DNA of 64,000 nucleotides. Origin: an uncultured Collinsella sp. Its GTDB lineage: Bacteria > Actinomycetota > Coriobacteriia > Coriobacteriales > Coriobacteriaceae. Numbering within the stretch: position 1 is the first letter of the stretch; each line of letters starts with the position of its first letter. Below the pieces are notes generated by a model that saw only the letters and a list, made by a program, of their open reading frames with translations, did not search any database and was not told the origin of the DNA. Positions 35,248 to 44,492 of the stretch are shown here, one piece after another. The position numbers and the translations under genes are program-made. The stretch is taken from assembly GCA_900542155.1 (NCBI GenBank), contig UQMD01000002.1, positions 124,001 through 188,000 on the forward strand. The letters run 5' to 3'.

Positions 35248-35281
35248 AAAAAGGCGGAGCGACTCGCAAAGTCGCTCCGCC
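35248..35281 (-). terminator. Intrinsic terminator after mogA
   Basis: Perfect 12-bp stem GGCGGAGCGACT/AGTCGCTCCGCC with a 5-base loop, followed by TTTTT on the minus strand, 14 bases after the mogA stop. Confidence 0.92.
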
Positions 35282-35294
35282 GCAGGTAGCGCGC

Positions 35295-35774
35295 TTATTT
35301 GGCGTGCCCGCCGCCCGCCGTCATTTGGGCCGCATGCTCCAGCTGGTCGCTCACAGCCTCCCAGCTTTCGCGGGCCGCTTTCGTAGATCCCGGAAAGTTG
35401 ATGACAAGCGTATACCCACGCTGCATGCACACGGCGCGCGAGAGCATGGCGCGGCGCGTCTTGGTCATCGAGTACGCACGGATCGCCTCGGCAATACCCG
35501 GCACCTCGCGATCGCAGACGGCACGCGTCGCCTCGGGCGTCACATCGCGCATCGAAAGCCCCGTGCCGCCGCAGGTGAGCACGACATTGGCGTGGCACTC
35601 ATCGGCGGCTTCCACAATAGCATCACCAATCTCGCTGACGTCATCGCGCGCGACCACATGCGAGGCGACCGTCCATCCCTGCGCCTCGATAAGCTCCTCG
35701 AGTGCGGCACCGGCCTCGTCCTGGGCAAGGCCCCGCGTATCCGAACACGTCACGATCGATATCTTCAGCTCCAT
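35295..35774 (-). CDS. mogA: Molybdopterin adenylyltransferase MogA/MoaB family
   Basis: A 159-residue MoCF-domain protein. VLTCGGTGLSMRDVTPEAT is the family signature. It adenylates molybdopterin before metal insertion by MoeA, which is encoded just upstream. The start ATG 35774 lies ten bases after the moeA stop with GGAGG between. It could be the MoaB-type enzyme; the two are hard to separate by eye. Confidence 0.85.
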   Translation of the reverse strand: MELKISIVTCSDTRGLAQDEAGAALEELIEAQGWTVASHVVARDDVSEIGDAIVEAADECHANVVLTCGGTGLSMRDVTPEATRAVCDREVPGIAEAIRAYSMTKTRRAMLSRAVCMQRGYTLVINFPGSTKAARESWEAVSDQLEHAAQMTAGGGHAK

Positions 35775-35784
35775 AGCATTCCTC

Positions 35785-37047
35785 CTACAACACCGTTCCC
35801 TCGGGCAGGTCGACGCGAACAACGTCCACGACATCTCCCGCCTTGAGCTCGCACGGACCTTCGTCAATACGCAACAGGCAGTTGGCCCGCTGCATCGTGC
35901 CGAGCAACGCCGAATTCTGCGTCTTGGCCTCGGTCACCAACAGCTCACCGGTCTCGGAGTCGCGCAAAACCGTGGCGCGATCGAAGAAGCGGCGATGCTG
36001 TCGCTTTTTCACGCCGTGCGTGAGCGTCGCCTGCTGCACGGGACGCGCCCCCTCGGCAAAACCGCGCATCTTGCGAATCGCCGGGCGCGCGAGCATCTCA
36101 AAGCCCACATACGCCGCCGCGGGATTGCCCGAAAGCCCCAGATACGGCTTGCCGCCGAGCAAGCCAAACGTGATGGCCTTGCCCGGACGCATCGAGATGC
36201 GGTCAAACAGCACCTCGCCCTCGCGCCGGACGAGCGCCGTCACGAAATCGTAATCGCCCGCCGAGGCGCCACCGCTCGTAATGACAAAATCGCACTCCTG
36301 CACGGCACGATGCACCAGCTCGGCAATCGCCTGCTCATCATCGGGCGCAATGCCGTAGAACACGGGCTCGGCTCCTGCATCGAGCGCCTCGGCCATCAAC
36401 GCCGACGAGTTGGAATCGCGAATCTGACCGCGCGCCGGTACCTTACTCGGTGTGACCAGTTCCGTCCCCAGCGAGATAATGCCCACGCGCGGAGCGGCAT
36501 GCACCTTCACGCTCGCATACCCGGCGCTCGCCAGCAAGCCGGCGCCCGCCGGTGCCACAACCTCGCCGACACGCATCACGATATCGCCGGCATGCGCCTC
36601 CTCGGCGGCAGAGCGAACGTTCTCCCCCACCTTGGCAGGCGCCGAGAACCTCACACGCGAGCCCTCGTTGCCGTCGCCATCGAGCACATCGACGATCTCG
36701 TACTTCACCACGGCATCGGCACCTTCGGGTACCGGCGCGCCCGTCATGATGCGGACCGTCTCACCCGCGCCGATTGCGCCCTCAAACACACGGCCCGCGG
36801 CCTCGTGTCCGATAACGTCGAGCGTCACCGGCGCCTCGCCAGATGCCCGCGCCAAGTCCGACGAGCGCACGGCATATCCGTCCATAGCGCTGTTGGCAAA
36901 CGGCGAGATGTCGATATCGGCCACCGCATCCTCGGCCAAGGGAAGACCGACGGCCTGCCACACGGGAATCTCGACGACTTCGGTGCGATTCACGTGCGAC
37001 AAGACGATCGCCTGTGCGTCCTCCAACGGAATGAGTTTCTCAGCCAT
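35785..37047 (-). CDS. moeA: Molybdopterin molybdenumtransferase
   Basis: A 420-residue MoeA. Domain I includes SAMDGYAVRSSDL, the MoCF domain includes TSGGASAGDYDF and RPGKAITFGLLGGKP, and a C-terminal domain follows. It inserts molybdate into adenylated molybdopterin. The start ATG 37047 has GAGGTG upstream. Together with mogA and modABC it supplies the cofactor of the formate dehydrogenase. Confidence 0.93.
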   Translation of the reverse strand: MAEKLIPLEDAQAIVLSHVNRTEVVEIPVWQAVGLPLAEDAVADIDISPFANSAMDGYAVRSSDLARASGEAPVTLDVIGHEAAGRVFEGAIGAGETVRIMTGAPVPEGADAVVKYEIVDVLDGDGNEGSRVRFSAPAKVGENVRSAAEEAHAGDIVMRVGEVVAPAGAGLLASAGYASVKVHAAPRVGIISLGTELVTPSKVPARGQIRDSNSSALMAEALDAGAEPVFYGIAPDDEQAIAELVHRAVQECDFVITSGGASAGDYDFVTALVRREGEVLFDRISMRPGKAITFGLLGGKPYLGLSGNPAAAYVGFEMLARPAIRKMRGFAEGARPVQQATLTHGVKKRQHRRFFDRATVLRDSETGELLVTEAKTQNSALLGTMQRANCLLRIDEGPCELKAGDVVDVVRVDLPEGTVL

Positions 37048-37223
37048 ATGCACCTCTAGCATGCTGCGGCGCGCAACAAAAGCGCCGATTCTTTATGTTT
37101 ATCTCAGTATAATCCCTCGCCGCCTGCTCAAGACCTGGCCCGCGGCCGCGAATACATCTGTCGGCCGCAAGCCGCGAAACAATACCAAAACCAACCTGCC
37201 GGTTTGTCACGTATGGCACGTTC

Positions 37224-37229
37224 TATAAT
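37224..37229 (+). promoter_or_regulatory. Probable -10 of the CLC gene
   Basis: TATAAT 30 bp before the start codon of the CLC gene. A -35 is not clear: TTGTCA lies only 14 bases upstream. Confidence 0.45.
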
Positions 37230-37258
37230 GCTCGTGTTGCAACCCAAAAGAGGAACGT

Positions 37259-38680
37259 ATGGCTTTTACCGACAAACCCGAAAGCGCAAACGAGGCGCAG
37301 GATCATTCCCAGTCGCTCGACGACGGCGGCTTTTTCTCCCTTAATGACGTCATCATGGCAGGCAGGCAACAGCTCACCCGCTCCGAGCATCTCTTGGCTG
37401 CCGACACGCGCCGCAACGCCCGCAACCTACTCGCGAGCGCCAAGTTGCTCGCGCTCGTCGTCATCGTCTCGCTCGCCATGGGCGTTGCCGCTTGGGCGTT
37501 TTTGGCCTCGCTGAATATCGCGACCGACTATCGCGAGCACCACGCGTGGGTCTACGCATTGCTTCCCGTTGTGGGCATTGCCACCGCATGGGTGTACAAA
37601 AACCACGGCCTTGCTGCCAAACGAGGCAACAACCTGGTCATCGACTCCGCTCTGGGCACACGCCTCATCCATATGCGCATGGCCGTCCTCACCTTCGTCT
37701 GCTCCACGCTCACGCACCTAACGGGTGGATCGGCCGGTCGCGAGGGAGCCGCGGTGCAGATTGGCGGCACCATCGCCAGCAACATCTCGAGCCTCGCCCA
37801 CCTCAAAAAGCATGACCACCACGACCTCATGCTCGCCGGCATCTCGTCGGCCTTTGGCGCCGTATTCGGTTCGCCCCTTGCTGGAGCTTTCTTTGGCATG
37901 GAGATGTGCTTTATCGGCAAGATCGACTACACCGCGGGCATCTACTGCCTGGTCGCCTCGTTTACCGGCTACTTTACGTCGCTTGCCTTGGGAACCGAGT
38001 ACGAGGCGAATGTCATCGCCAGCGTTCCCAACATGACACCACGGACGGTTGTCATCGTTGTTATCAGCGCCATTATCTTCGGCCTGACGGCACGCCTCTT
38101 TGCCTGGTCGGTTCGAACCGTCAAAAGCCTGTACAGTCGCTTTATCACCAATTACCTCGTCCGCGCACTCATAGGCGCACTCGTGGTTTTGGCCGCCTAT
38201 GCCCTCCTCGACGCCTGGAACTACGCCGGCCTTTCCACGTGGCTTTCCGGCGCCGGATTTGCAGGCAACACCACCCTGGCGGACGCAGCCATCAAGTTGG
38301 TCGTCACAGCGCTTACCCTGGGCGCGGGCTTCCAAGGCGGCGAGGTCACGCCCCTGTTTGGCATCGGTGCGGCACTCGGTGGCTGGATCGGTTGCCTTAC
38401 CGGGCTTGACCCCAGTTTTCTGGCGGCTCTCGGCATGCTCGGCGTGTTCTGCGCCGGCCTCAACGTGCCCATCACCACCTGCATGATGGCCATCGACCTG
38501 TTCCACGGCACGGCCGCCGGCTTCTTCGTGATCGTGGCGTTTATCAGCTATCTCGCCGGCGGACACCGAGGCGTATATCCCGCACAGCGCATTGTCTCGC
38601 CTAAACGCCGTTCGCTTATTGTGGACGAGGGCGGCACGGTGGCAGAGGCTATCGAGCGCCACAACGACCTGATAGAGTAG
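37259..38680 (+). CDS. CLC-family chloride channel or anion/proton antiporter
   Basis: A 473-residue membrane protein of the CLC family. The anion-selectivity motif appears as GGSAGREGAAVQIGG (the usual GREGP has Ala here), with GFQGGEVTPLFGIGAALGG and a C-terminal CAGLNVPITTCMMAI helix. The first 60 residues are hydrophilic. Whether it is a chloride or fluoride transporter, channel or antiporter, cannot be fixed by eye. AAGAGG lies just before the start codon. Confidence 0.88.
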   Translation: MAFTDKPESANEAQDHSQSLDDGGFFSLNDVIMAGRQQLTRSEHLLAADTRRNARNLLASAKLLALVVIVSLAMGVAAWAFLASLNIATDYREHHAWVYALLPVVGIATAWVYKNHGLAAKRGNNLVIDSALGTRLIHMRMAVLTFVCSTLTHLTGGSAGREGAAVQIGGTIASNISSLAHLKKHDHHDLMLAGISSAFGAVFGSPLAGAFFGMEMCFIGKIDYTAGIYCLVASFTGYFTSLALGTEYEANVIASVPNMTPRTVVIVVISAIIFGLTARLFAWSVRTVKSLYSRFITNYLVRALIGALVVLAAYALLDAWNYAGLSTWLSGAGFAGNTTLADAAIKLVVTALTLGAGFQGGEVTPLFGIGAALGGWIGCLTGLDPSFLAALGMLGVFCAGLNVPITTCMMAIDLFHGTAAGFFVIVAFISYLAGGHRGVYPAQRIVSPKRRSLIVDEGGTVAEAIERHNDLIE

Positions 38681-38767
38681 ACGTTAGTATTCGCCGTGCA
38701 GCCACAATCGGGAGCAATTCGACCCGAGCGCGACCGCACCGTCACGTCATACGCCGGGAGTCGCCCC

Positions 38768-39730
38768 ATGCACGCAACTGATTTTGGTCGCACGCTCATC
38801 ATCGCCAACCCAGCCGCCCAGTCGGGTGCGGCACGCGAAGTTGCCGAGCGCCTGCAACGCTTTTTGGACATGACTGCACGCGCATCCCAGTTTGACCTGG
38901 TGTTGACCGAGCGTATGGGACACGCCAAGGAGCTGGCCGCACAGGCACAGGGCTATCGCACCGTTATCGCACTCGGCGGCGACGGCGTGATTCACGAGGT
39001 CGTCAACGGGCTTATGACGCAAAAGGAGAACGCCCGCCCCGCTCTTGCCGTCCTGCCCGTGGGCTCCGGCAACGATTTTGCCCAGACGCTCGGCATCGAC
39101 GATTTCTCCGGCAAGGATTTTGGCGCGCTGCTCACCTGCGAGCTGCAGCGTCAGGATATCGGGCGCATTCGCTCGTGGAGCCCTGCGAGCGGCAGCGGCG
39201 AGGCTACCGTTGAGTACTACGACCAGACGCTCTCGGTCGGCATCGATGCTGCCATCGGCCTTAGCACCACCGAGCTGCGCAAAAAGACCGGCTTGACGGG
39301 CGCGCCGCTCTACACCCTCTCGGGACTTGAGCAGTTTGGCCTACGCTATCGCAACTATCCTATGACAGCCAGCTTTGACGGCGCGCCCACAGAGCGCGTG
39401 AGGGCGATCATCATGGCGATACAGCTGGGCCCCACGTATGGCTCAGGCTATCGCATCTGCCCCGATGCCGACCCCTGCGACGGCATACTCGACGTCTGCT
39501 ACGCCTGCGGCCCCGTCCCCCGTGCGGTCGCCCTACCCATGTTCCTTTCGGCCAAGGACGGTCACCACACCAAGCTGCCGCCGGTACGCATGCGCCGCTG
39601 CCGCCATGCCGAGTTCACCTTTGAGGAGCCCGACTACCCCATTCAGGCCGACGGCGAGCCCGTTGTCGCCTCGCGCATCGAGGTGGACATCATTCCCGCC
39701 GTCCTCGAGGTCTGGCACCCAACCCGCTAA
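38768..39730 (+). CDS. Diacylglycerol/lipid kinase (YegS/BmrU family)
   Basis: A 320-residue protein of the DAGK catalytic family. The nucleotide-binding GGDGVIHEVVNGL and VGSGNDFAQTLGI are clear, as are the C-terminal QADGEP and the two-domain length. It phosphorylates diacylglycerol or a related lipid at the membrane. The ATG at 38768 has GGGAG upstream and is 87 bp after the CLC stop. Confidence 0.88.
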   Translation: MHATDFGRTLIIANPAAQSGAAREVAERLQRFLDMTARASQFDLVLTERMGHAKELAAQAQGYRTVIALGGDGVIHEVVNGLMTQKENARPALAVLPVGSGNDFAQTLGIDDFSGKDFGALLTCELQRQDIGRIRSWSPASGSGEATVEYYDQTLSVGIDAAIGLSTTELRKKTGLTGAPLYTLSGLEQFGLRYRNYPMTASFDGAPTERVRAIIMAIQLGPTYGSGYRICPDADPCDGILDVCYACGPVPRAVALPMFLSAKDGHHTKLPPVRMRRCRHAEFTFEEPDYPIQADGEPVVASRIEVDIIPAVLEVWHPTR

Positions 39731-39737
39731 CCACCCC

Positions 39738-39808
39738 TAAGTTGCGGTGAAATAGGGACTGTTTATACAGCTAAAGCCGCAAAACAGTCCCTATTTCACC
39801 GCAACTTA
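39738..39808. repeat. Palindromic repeat, family 1, copy C, between convergent genes
   Basis: Perfect 27-bp inverted arms (39738-39764 and 39782-39808): outer part identical to copies at 20281 and 21592 through GGTGAAATA, inner part GGGACTGTTT instead of GTTCCTG, with the change mirrored in the other arm. Located between two convergent genes, where it could act as a bidirectional terminator. Confidence 0.9.
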
Positions 39809-39817
39809 TTGAAAAGA

Positions 39818-40198
39818 TCATTCCTCCCCGCCCGGCTTGCGGCGGTTTGCCTTTTTAATGGCGTTGAAGTGCTTGTCATTGAGCCTGCGCTGGCGGGAGC
39901 GCTGAGGCACCTTGGTCTTTACGCGTCGGCGCGGCGGACGCCCACGACGCTCAAGCTCGGCGCGCAGCTTACGCAGGCAGCTCGAGCGATTTTGGAACTG
40001 GCTGCGGCTCTCGCGTGCCGTCACGGTAATCCCCGAGGGGATATGCTTCATGCGCACCGCCGAGTCCGTCGTGTTCACGCCCTGTCCGCCCGGACCCGTC
40101 GCGCGAAACACCTGTACCTCGCAATCGCGCGCCAACTCTTCGGCCGACACCTCGGCATAGCGCGCATACTCGCGCCACCCCATCTTGTTCTCATCCAT
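39818..40198 (-). CDS. Release-factor-like protein with GGQ motif
   Basis: A 126-residue protein with the peptidyl-tRNA hydrolysis motif GPGGQGVNTTDSAVRM and a basic C-terminal tail (RRRVKTKVPQRSRQRRL). It lacks codon-recognition domains, so it is probably a ribosome-rescue factor of the ArfB/C12orf65 type. The start ATG 40198 has GGGGAGGTG upstream. An in-frame extension would run through the hairpin at 40224 and is rejected. Confidence 0.82.
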   Translation of the reverse strand: MDENKMGWREYARYAEVSAEELARDCEVQVFRATGPGGQGVNTTDSAVRMKHIPSGITVTARESRSQFQNRSSCLRKLRAELERRGRPPRRRVKTKVPQRSRQRRLNDKHFNAIKKANRRKPGGEE

Positions 40199-40223
40199 AT
40201 CAACACCTCCCCTCATACAAAAA

Positions 40224-40254
40224 ATGTGACAAAGGGACAGTCCCTTTGTCACAT
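40224..40254. repeat. Short palindrome TGTGACAAAGGGAC type
   Basis: Fifteen-base arms (ATGTGACAAAGGGAC and its complement) meet around a single A. It lies between the release-factor-like gene and the xpt stop, both minus strand, with AAAAAA on the plus-strand left side, so it can terminate xpt transcription (TTTTTT follows on the minus strand). Confidence 0.85.
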
Positions 40255-40281
40255 CGCATACCAATCGCTTGTGTTGCGCGC

Positions 40282-40860
40282 TTAGGCGAAGGTGATCTCG
40301 CCGGTCACGCAGTCCATATCGGCGATACGGGCCAGGCTCTCAACGCGGAAGCCGCGCTCGCGGAGCTTATCGCCGCCGCCCTGGAAGCCCTTCTCCACCG
40401 CAATGCCAATACCGGACACCTCGGCACCCGCAGCCTCGCAGATCTTGATAAGACCCTCGAGCGCGCAGCCGTTGGCCAAGAAGTCGTCGATGATCAGGAC
40501 CTTGTCGCCCTCGGACAGGAAACGCTTGCCAACGATGACCGGGTACTCCTTCTGCTTGGTAAAGGAGTAGATGGTCGTGGCGTACTGCTCGCCGTCGAGG
40601 TTGATGGACTGTGCCTTCTTGGCAAAGACCACCGGCACGCCGCCAAAATGCTGAGCCGCGATGCAAGCCATACCAATGCCCGAAGCCTCAATCGTCAGGA
40701 TCTTGTTGATCTCGACATCCTTGAACAGACGGGCCCACTCGGCGCCCATGTGGTCGAACAGCTCAACGTCGCATTGGTGGTTGAGGAAGGCATCAACCTT
40801 AAGGACGTTACCGGCCTTTACGATGCCGTCATGGCGAATACGATCCTCAAGCTCCTGCAT
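40282..40860 (-). CDS. xpt: Xanthine phosphoribosyltransferase
   Basis: A 192-residue purine phosphoribosyltransferase of the Xpt family. The PRPP motif VLIIDDFLANGCAL is clear, with IEASGIGMACIAA and FAKKAQSINLDG. It salvages xanthine to XMP. The ATG has AAGGGG upstream. I looked for a purine riboswitch upstream and did not find the conserved core. Confidence 0.93.
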   Translation of the reverse strand: MQELEDRIRHDGIVKAGNVLKVDAFLNHQCDVELFDHMGAEWARLFKDVEINKILTIEASGIGMACIAAQHFGGVPVVFAKKAQSINLDGEQYATTIYSFTKQKEYPVIVGKRFLSEGDKVLIIDDFLANGCALEGLIKICEAAGAEVSGIGIAVEKGFQGGGDKLRERGFRVESLARIADMDCVTGEITFA

Positions 40861-41017
40861 GGCGCAACCCCTTCTCGCGGCAACGATACCGCGCGATTAA
40901 TAAACGTTGTTCGATAGTCTACCACGGACCGACCCCCGCCCGTCCCACAAGCCGCATCGCACCACAAACCAGTTTTTTGAGACGGCGCGAATACGTGGCA
41001 GGCAGCCTCCCAACACG

Positions 41018-42322
41018 CTAATGGCGGGCGCGCATCCTCACCAAACGAACCATCGAGAGGACAAAGCCCACGGCTGCCACGGCCATCAACACATAGAACA
41101 CCGAACGAAAACCAAACAGGAACACATCCGGACGGCCTGCAACAAAACTGGTCACGGCCTCGCCCATCGCCACGCTCATCTGCCCATACAGGATATTCGA
41201 CGCCACCGTAATGCCGAATGCCATGCCAGCGTAGCGCGCCAAACTGCCCAAGCTGCCTGCAAAACCGAGCGCCTCGCGCGGGGCCGAACCCATATACAGG
41301 GAGTTGTTAGGGCTTTGGAAAATCGACGTACCGAGCGACATAAATGCGACGCAGCACACGATCACAAGGATGGAGGAATGCTCGTTGAGCGTGCTCACCG
41401 CAAAGAGACCGCACACGTACACACCCAGGCCGACTGCCGTGGGGCCCTCGCAGCCAACACGGTCCGAAACCGTGCCCGAAAGCGGCCCGATAAAGGCATT
41501 CACCATCGGCAGCGCCAAAAAGAGCAGTCCGGAAATATCGGAGCTAAAGCCATGGGCATCCTGGAAATAGAACGGCAGCACAAACTCAGATGCACCGATG
41601 CCGATAAACACAATAAGCATGCATGCCAAGTTAATCGTAAAAGCCGAACTCGCAAAGCAGCGACGCGCGGCCTCCGCCAGCGACATGGGGCGCTCGCCGG
41701 CCTCCGGCTTAACATGCGGCAGTGTGTAAAGCCCCACGATAAACGAGATGACGCCAATGGGCAGGTTGATGAGGAAGATGCTCTCCCAGGGAAAGCTTGC
41801 CACCAGCATGCCGCCGAGCACGGGACCACACATCATGCCGAGGGCCACGAAAGTCGCGAGGATACCCATGGCACGACCGCGCTCGCGCGCCGGAAACGAC
41901 TCGGTGATGATGCCCATGTTGTTGGCCATGGCCGCCGCGCAACCAACGCCCTGAACAATGCGCGCCAGAATGAGAACCTCGAGCGAGGCCGAAAGGCCGC
42001 ACAGCAGCGAGCCGACCGTAAAGACGATGACGCCCAGTTGGAATACGCCCACCTTGCCGCGCACGTCGCCCAGACGGCCAAACGGCAGCATAGCCACGCA
42101 TGTCGCAAGCAGATACACCGAGCTCACCAGCTGGATGCGGTCGAGGCCCACGCCCAGCTCCTTTTGCATCACGGGCAGTGCCACGGTCACGACGGTCGAA
42201 TCCAGGCACGCCATAAACGTCATGATGAGCACGGTAAACAGAATCGCCCATTTGTTCTTGCCATGGGTGTCGCCCTCTAGGGCAATGTGCTCGCGGCGCA
42301 GCTGCTCTGCGGTTTTCTCCAT
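41018..42322 (-). CDS. MFS drug/metabolite exporter, DHA2-like
   Basis: A 434-residue major facilitator with 12-14 helices. LDSTVVTVALPVMQKELG in helix 1, LPFGRLGDVRGK in loop 2-3 and ARIVQGVGCAAAM in helix 4-5 are typical of the DHA families. It probably exports a toxic compound by proton exchange; the substrate is unknown. Start ATG 42322 with GAAAGG six bases upstream (another ATG lies two codons earlier). Confidence 0.85.
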   Translation of the reverse strand: MEKTAEQLRREHIALEGDTHGKNKWAILFTVLIMTFMACLDSTVVTVALPVMQKELGVGLDRIQLVSSVYLLATCVAMLPFGRLGDVRGKVGVFQLGVIVFTVGSLLCGLSASLEVLILARIVQGVGCAAAMANNMGIITESFPARERGRAMGILATFVALGMMCGPVLGGMLVASFPWESIFLINLPIGVISFIVGLYTLPHVKPEAGERPMSLAEAARRCFASSAFTINLACMLIVFIGIGASEFVLPFYFQDAHGFSSDISGLLFLALPMVNAFIGPLSGTVSDRVGCEGPTAVGLGVYVCGLFAVSTLNEHSSILVIVCCVAFMSLGTSIFQSPNNSLYMGSAPREALGFAGSLGSLARYAGMAFGITVASNILYGQMSVAMGEAVTSFVAGRPDVFLFGFRSVFYVLMAVAAVGFVLSMVRLVRMRARH

Positions 42323-42348
42323 ATCCATCCTTTCGAGTGGCGCAACAC

Positions 42349-42390
42349 AAAAACGGGGCCCCAATCGCCTGCAAACAGCCGCGATTGGGG
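42349..42390 (-). terminator. Terminator of the sulfhydrylase gene
   Basis: Minus strand: CCCCAATCGC pairs with GCGATTGGGG across a 12-base loop, then CCCGTTTTTG. It lies 75 bp after the upstream gene's stop and before the MFS gene. Confidence 0.75.
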
Positions 42391-42464
42391 TCCCGCCTAC
42401 GGAATCGGAACGTAAAGGTCGCCGAAGCCCTCTGTCGGCATCGGCGACTTATGCGAACGCTAGC

Positions 42465-43748
42465 CTAGCACTGCTCGAGAGCCTGCTCAAGGTCGGCAAT
42501 CAGGTCGGCCGTGTCCTCGAGGCCGCACGACAGGCGCACCATGTCGGCGGAGATGCCACAGGCGATGAGCTCCTCATCGTTCATCTGACGGTGCGTGGCG
42601 TTAGCGGGATGCAGGCAGCAGGTGCGGGCATCGGCCACATGCGTGGCGATCTGGGCGAGCTTGAGGCTCTTCATAAAGGTCTCGGCCGCCGCACGACCAC
42701 CGTTAAAGCCAAAGCTCACAACGCCGCAGGTACCGCTAGGCATGTACTTCTGAGCCAGGTCATAGTACTTGTCGCCTTCCAGGCCCGGATAACTCACGAA
42801 GCGCACCTTGGGATGGCTCTGCAGGAACTTGGCAACGGCCAGGCCATTCTCGCAATGACGCGGCATGCGCACATGCAGGCTCTCGAGCGAGCTGTTCAGG
42901 AAAAACGCCGCCTGCGGGTTCTGCATAGGGCCGAGGTCGCGCATGAGCTGCGCGGTGGCCTTGGTAATGAAGGCGCCCTCGCGACCGAACTTCTCGGCAT
43001 AGGTCACGCCGTGGTAGCTCTCGTCGGGCGTGGTGAGACCCGGGAACTTGTCCGCATGGGCCATCCAGTCAAACTGGCCGTGGTCGACAATCACGCCACC
43101 CAGGTAGGCTGCATGGCCATCCATGTACTTGGTGGTGGAGTGCGTGACGATGTCGGCGCCCCACTCAAAGGGACGGCACATCACAGGCGTCGGGAAGGTG
43201 TTGTCGACCATCAGCGGCACGCCGTGGTCATGCGCGGCCTTGGCAAAACGCTCGATATCGAGCACGGCAAGGGCAGGGTTGGCGATCGTCTCGCCAAAGA
43301 CGAGCTTGGTGTTGGGCTGAAAGGCTGCTTCCAGCTCCTCATCGGTGCAGTCGGGAGCAACGAACGTGCAGGTAACGCCCATGCGGCCCATGGTATGGGC
43401 AAGCAGGTTGTAGGTACCGCCGTAGATGGCAGAGCTCGCGACCACGTGATCGCCGGCACCGGCCACGTTAAAGATCGCGAGGAAGTTCGCAGCCATGCCC
43501 GAGCTCGTGAGCATCGCAGCAGTGCCGCCCTCCATCTCGCAGATCTTGGCGGCAACCAGATCACACGTGGGATTCTGCAGACGGCTGTAGAAGTAGCCCG
43601 ACTCCTCCAGGTCAAACAGCTTGCCCATGTGCTCGGACGTGTCGTACTTCCACGTGGTTGACTGGTAGATAGGCACCTGACGCGGCTCTGCATCGCCCGG
43701 GCGATAACCGCCCTGAACACACGTGGTACCGATGGTCTGCTCGCTCAT
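42465..43748 (-). CDS. O-acetylhomoserine sulfhydrylase/aminocarboxypropyltransferase family
   Basis: A 427-residue Cys/Met metabolism PLP enzyme. The PLP-lysine is in THSTTKYMDGHAAYLGG; other family regions are VPIYQSTTWKYD, TSSGMAAN and VDNTFPTP. Length and sequence fit the MetY group, which makes homocysteine from O-acetylhomoserine and sulfide. A methionine gamma-lyase or cystathionine role cannot be excluded. Start ATG 43748 has AAGGGAG upstream. I did not find a SAM riboswitch in the leader. Confidence 0.87.
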   Translation of the reverse strand: MSEQTIGTTCVQGGYRPGDAEPRQVPIYQSTTWKYDTSEHMGKLFDLEESGYFYSRLQNPTCDLVAAKICEMEGGTAAMLTSSGMAANFLAIFNVAGAGDHVVASSAIYGGTYNLLAHTMGRMGVTCTFVAPDCTDEELEAAFQPNTKLVFGETIANPALAVLDIERFAKAAHDHGVPLMVDNTFPTPVMCRPFEWGADIVTHSTTKYMDGHAAYLGGVIVDHGQFDWMAHADKFPGLTTPDESYHGVTYAEKFGREGAFITKATAQLMRDLGPMQNPQAAFFLNSSLESLHVRMPRHCENGLAVAKFLQSHPKVRFVSYPGLEGDKYYDLAQKYMPSGTCGVVSFGFNGGRAAAETFMKSLKLAQIATHVADARTCCLHPANATHRQMNDEELIACGISADMVRLSCGLEDTADLIADLEQALEQC

Positions 43749-43978
43749 ATCCAACTCCCTTACTTGGGTTTTGATTTTATTCGGTTCACGATACCGCTAC
43801 CCCGCACCCCTCTCAACCCATCCCGCCGATAGGTTATGAGACAAATAAATCAGGGGCATTCGTCTCAGCCTTAGGCATTTATTCGATGGATATACATGAG
43901 GCATACATGAAGCTCTCGATGATTACATGCCCCGTCACGGGTACCATAGGCGGGTACACCGTGACCAAGGAGACAACG

Positions 43979-44425
43979 ATGAAGCAAATCGATACAGCCC
44001 AGCTCGACATCACCGCCTGTCAGGCTCAGGCTGCCGAGTACCACGCCCGTGGCTTTAATTGCGCGCAGGCCGTCGCCTGCACGCTCGCGCCCGCCGTCGG
44101 GCTCGACCCCCAGGTCGCCTTTACCCTCACCGAGGGCTTTGGCGCCGGCATGGGCGGCATGACCGAAACCTGCGGCGCCATCTCGGGCGCCGTGGCCATC
44201 ATGGGCTTTGTAATGAGCGACGGCATGGAAAACCCCAAGACCAAGGGCCAGACCTACAAGCTGTCGCGCGAGATCGCCAAGCGTTTTGGCGAGAAGAACA
44301 CGACGACCGTCTGCGGCACGCTCAAGGGCGTCGGATCGGACAAGGGTCCGCTCCGCAGCTGCCCCGGCTGCATCGACGATGCCATCGAGATCGCCTGCGA
44401 TGTGCTAAAGCAGCTCGCCGAGTAA
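43979..44425 (+). CDS. C_GCAxxG_C_C family protein
   Basis: A 148-residue protein of a redox-type family defined by spaced cysteines. Here they are FNCAQAV, TCGAISG, VCGTLKG, and CPGCIDDA near the C-terminus. Function is unknown; members are often near redox or metal genes and may bind a metal cluster. The start ATG 43979 has AAGGAG upstream. It is divergent from the sulfhydrylase gene. Confidence 0.85.
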   Translation: MKQIDTAQLDITACQAQAAEYHARGFNCAQAVACTLAPAVGLDPQVAFTLTEGFGAGMGGMTETCGAISGAVAIMGFVMSDGMENPKTKGQTYKLSREIAKRFGEKNTTTVCGTLKGVGSDKGPLRSCPGCIDDAIEIACDVLKQLAE

Positions 44426-44442
44426 ACGGCGGCAACATAAAA

Positions 44443-44489
44443 CGACGGCCGGCGCGCTTGGGATCCATCCAAAAGCACACCGGCCGTCG
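44443..44489. terminator. Bidirectional hairpin between convergent genes
   Basis: CGACGGCCGG (44443-44452) pairs with CCGGCCGTCG (44480-44489) around a 27-base loop, between the C_GCAxxG gene and yigZ. The sequence outside each arm is only modestly T-rich. Confidence 0.65.
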
Positions 44490-44492
44490 CCG

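Noticed and set aside
37210..37232. Sigma-54-like site TGGCACG before the CLC gene
   Set aside because: The -12 element lacks the required GC at the right spacing; a standard TATAAT explains the site better.
38696..38767. N-terminal extension of the lipid kinase
   Set aside because: The downstream ATG at 38768 has a GGGAG ribosome site and fits the family start; the extension is not conserved-looking.
40861..40990. Purine riboswitch upstream of xpt
   Set aside because: The conserved three-way junction sequences are missing.
43749..43900. SAM riboswitch upstream of the sulfhydrylase gene
   Set aside because: No S-box core found on the minus strand; only a short TGAGAC/GTCTCA inverted repeat.
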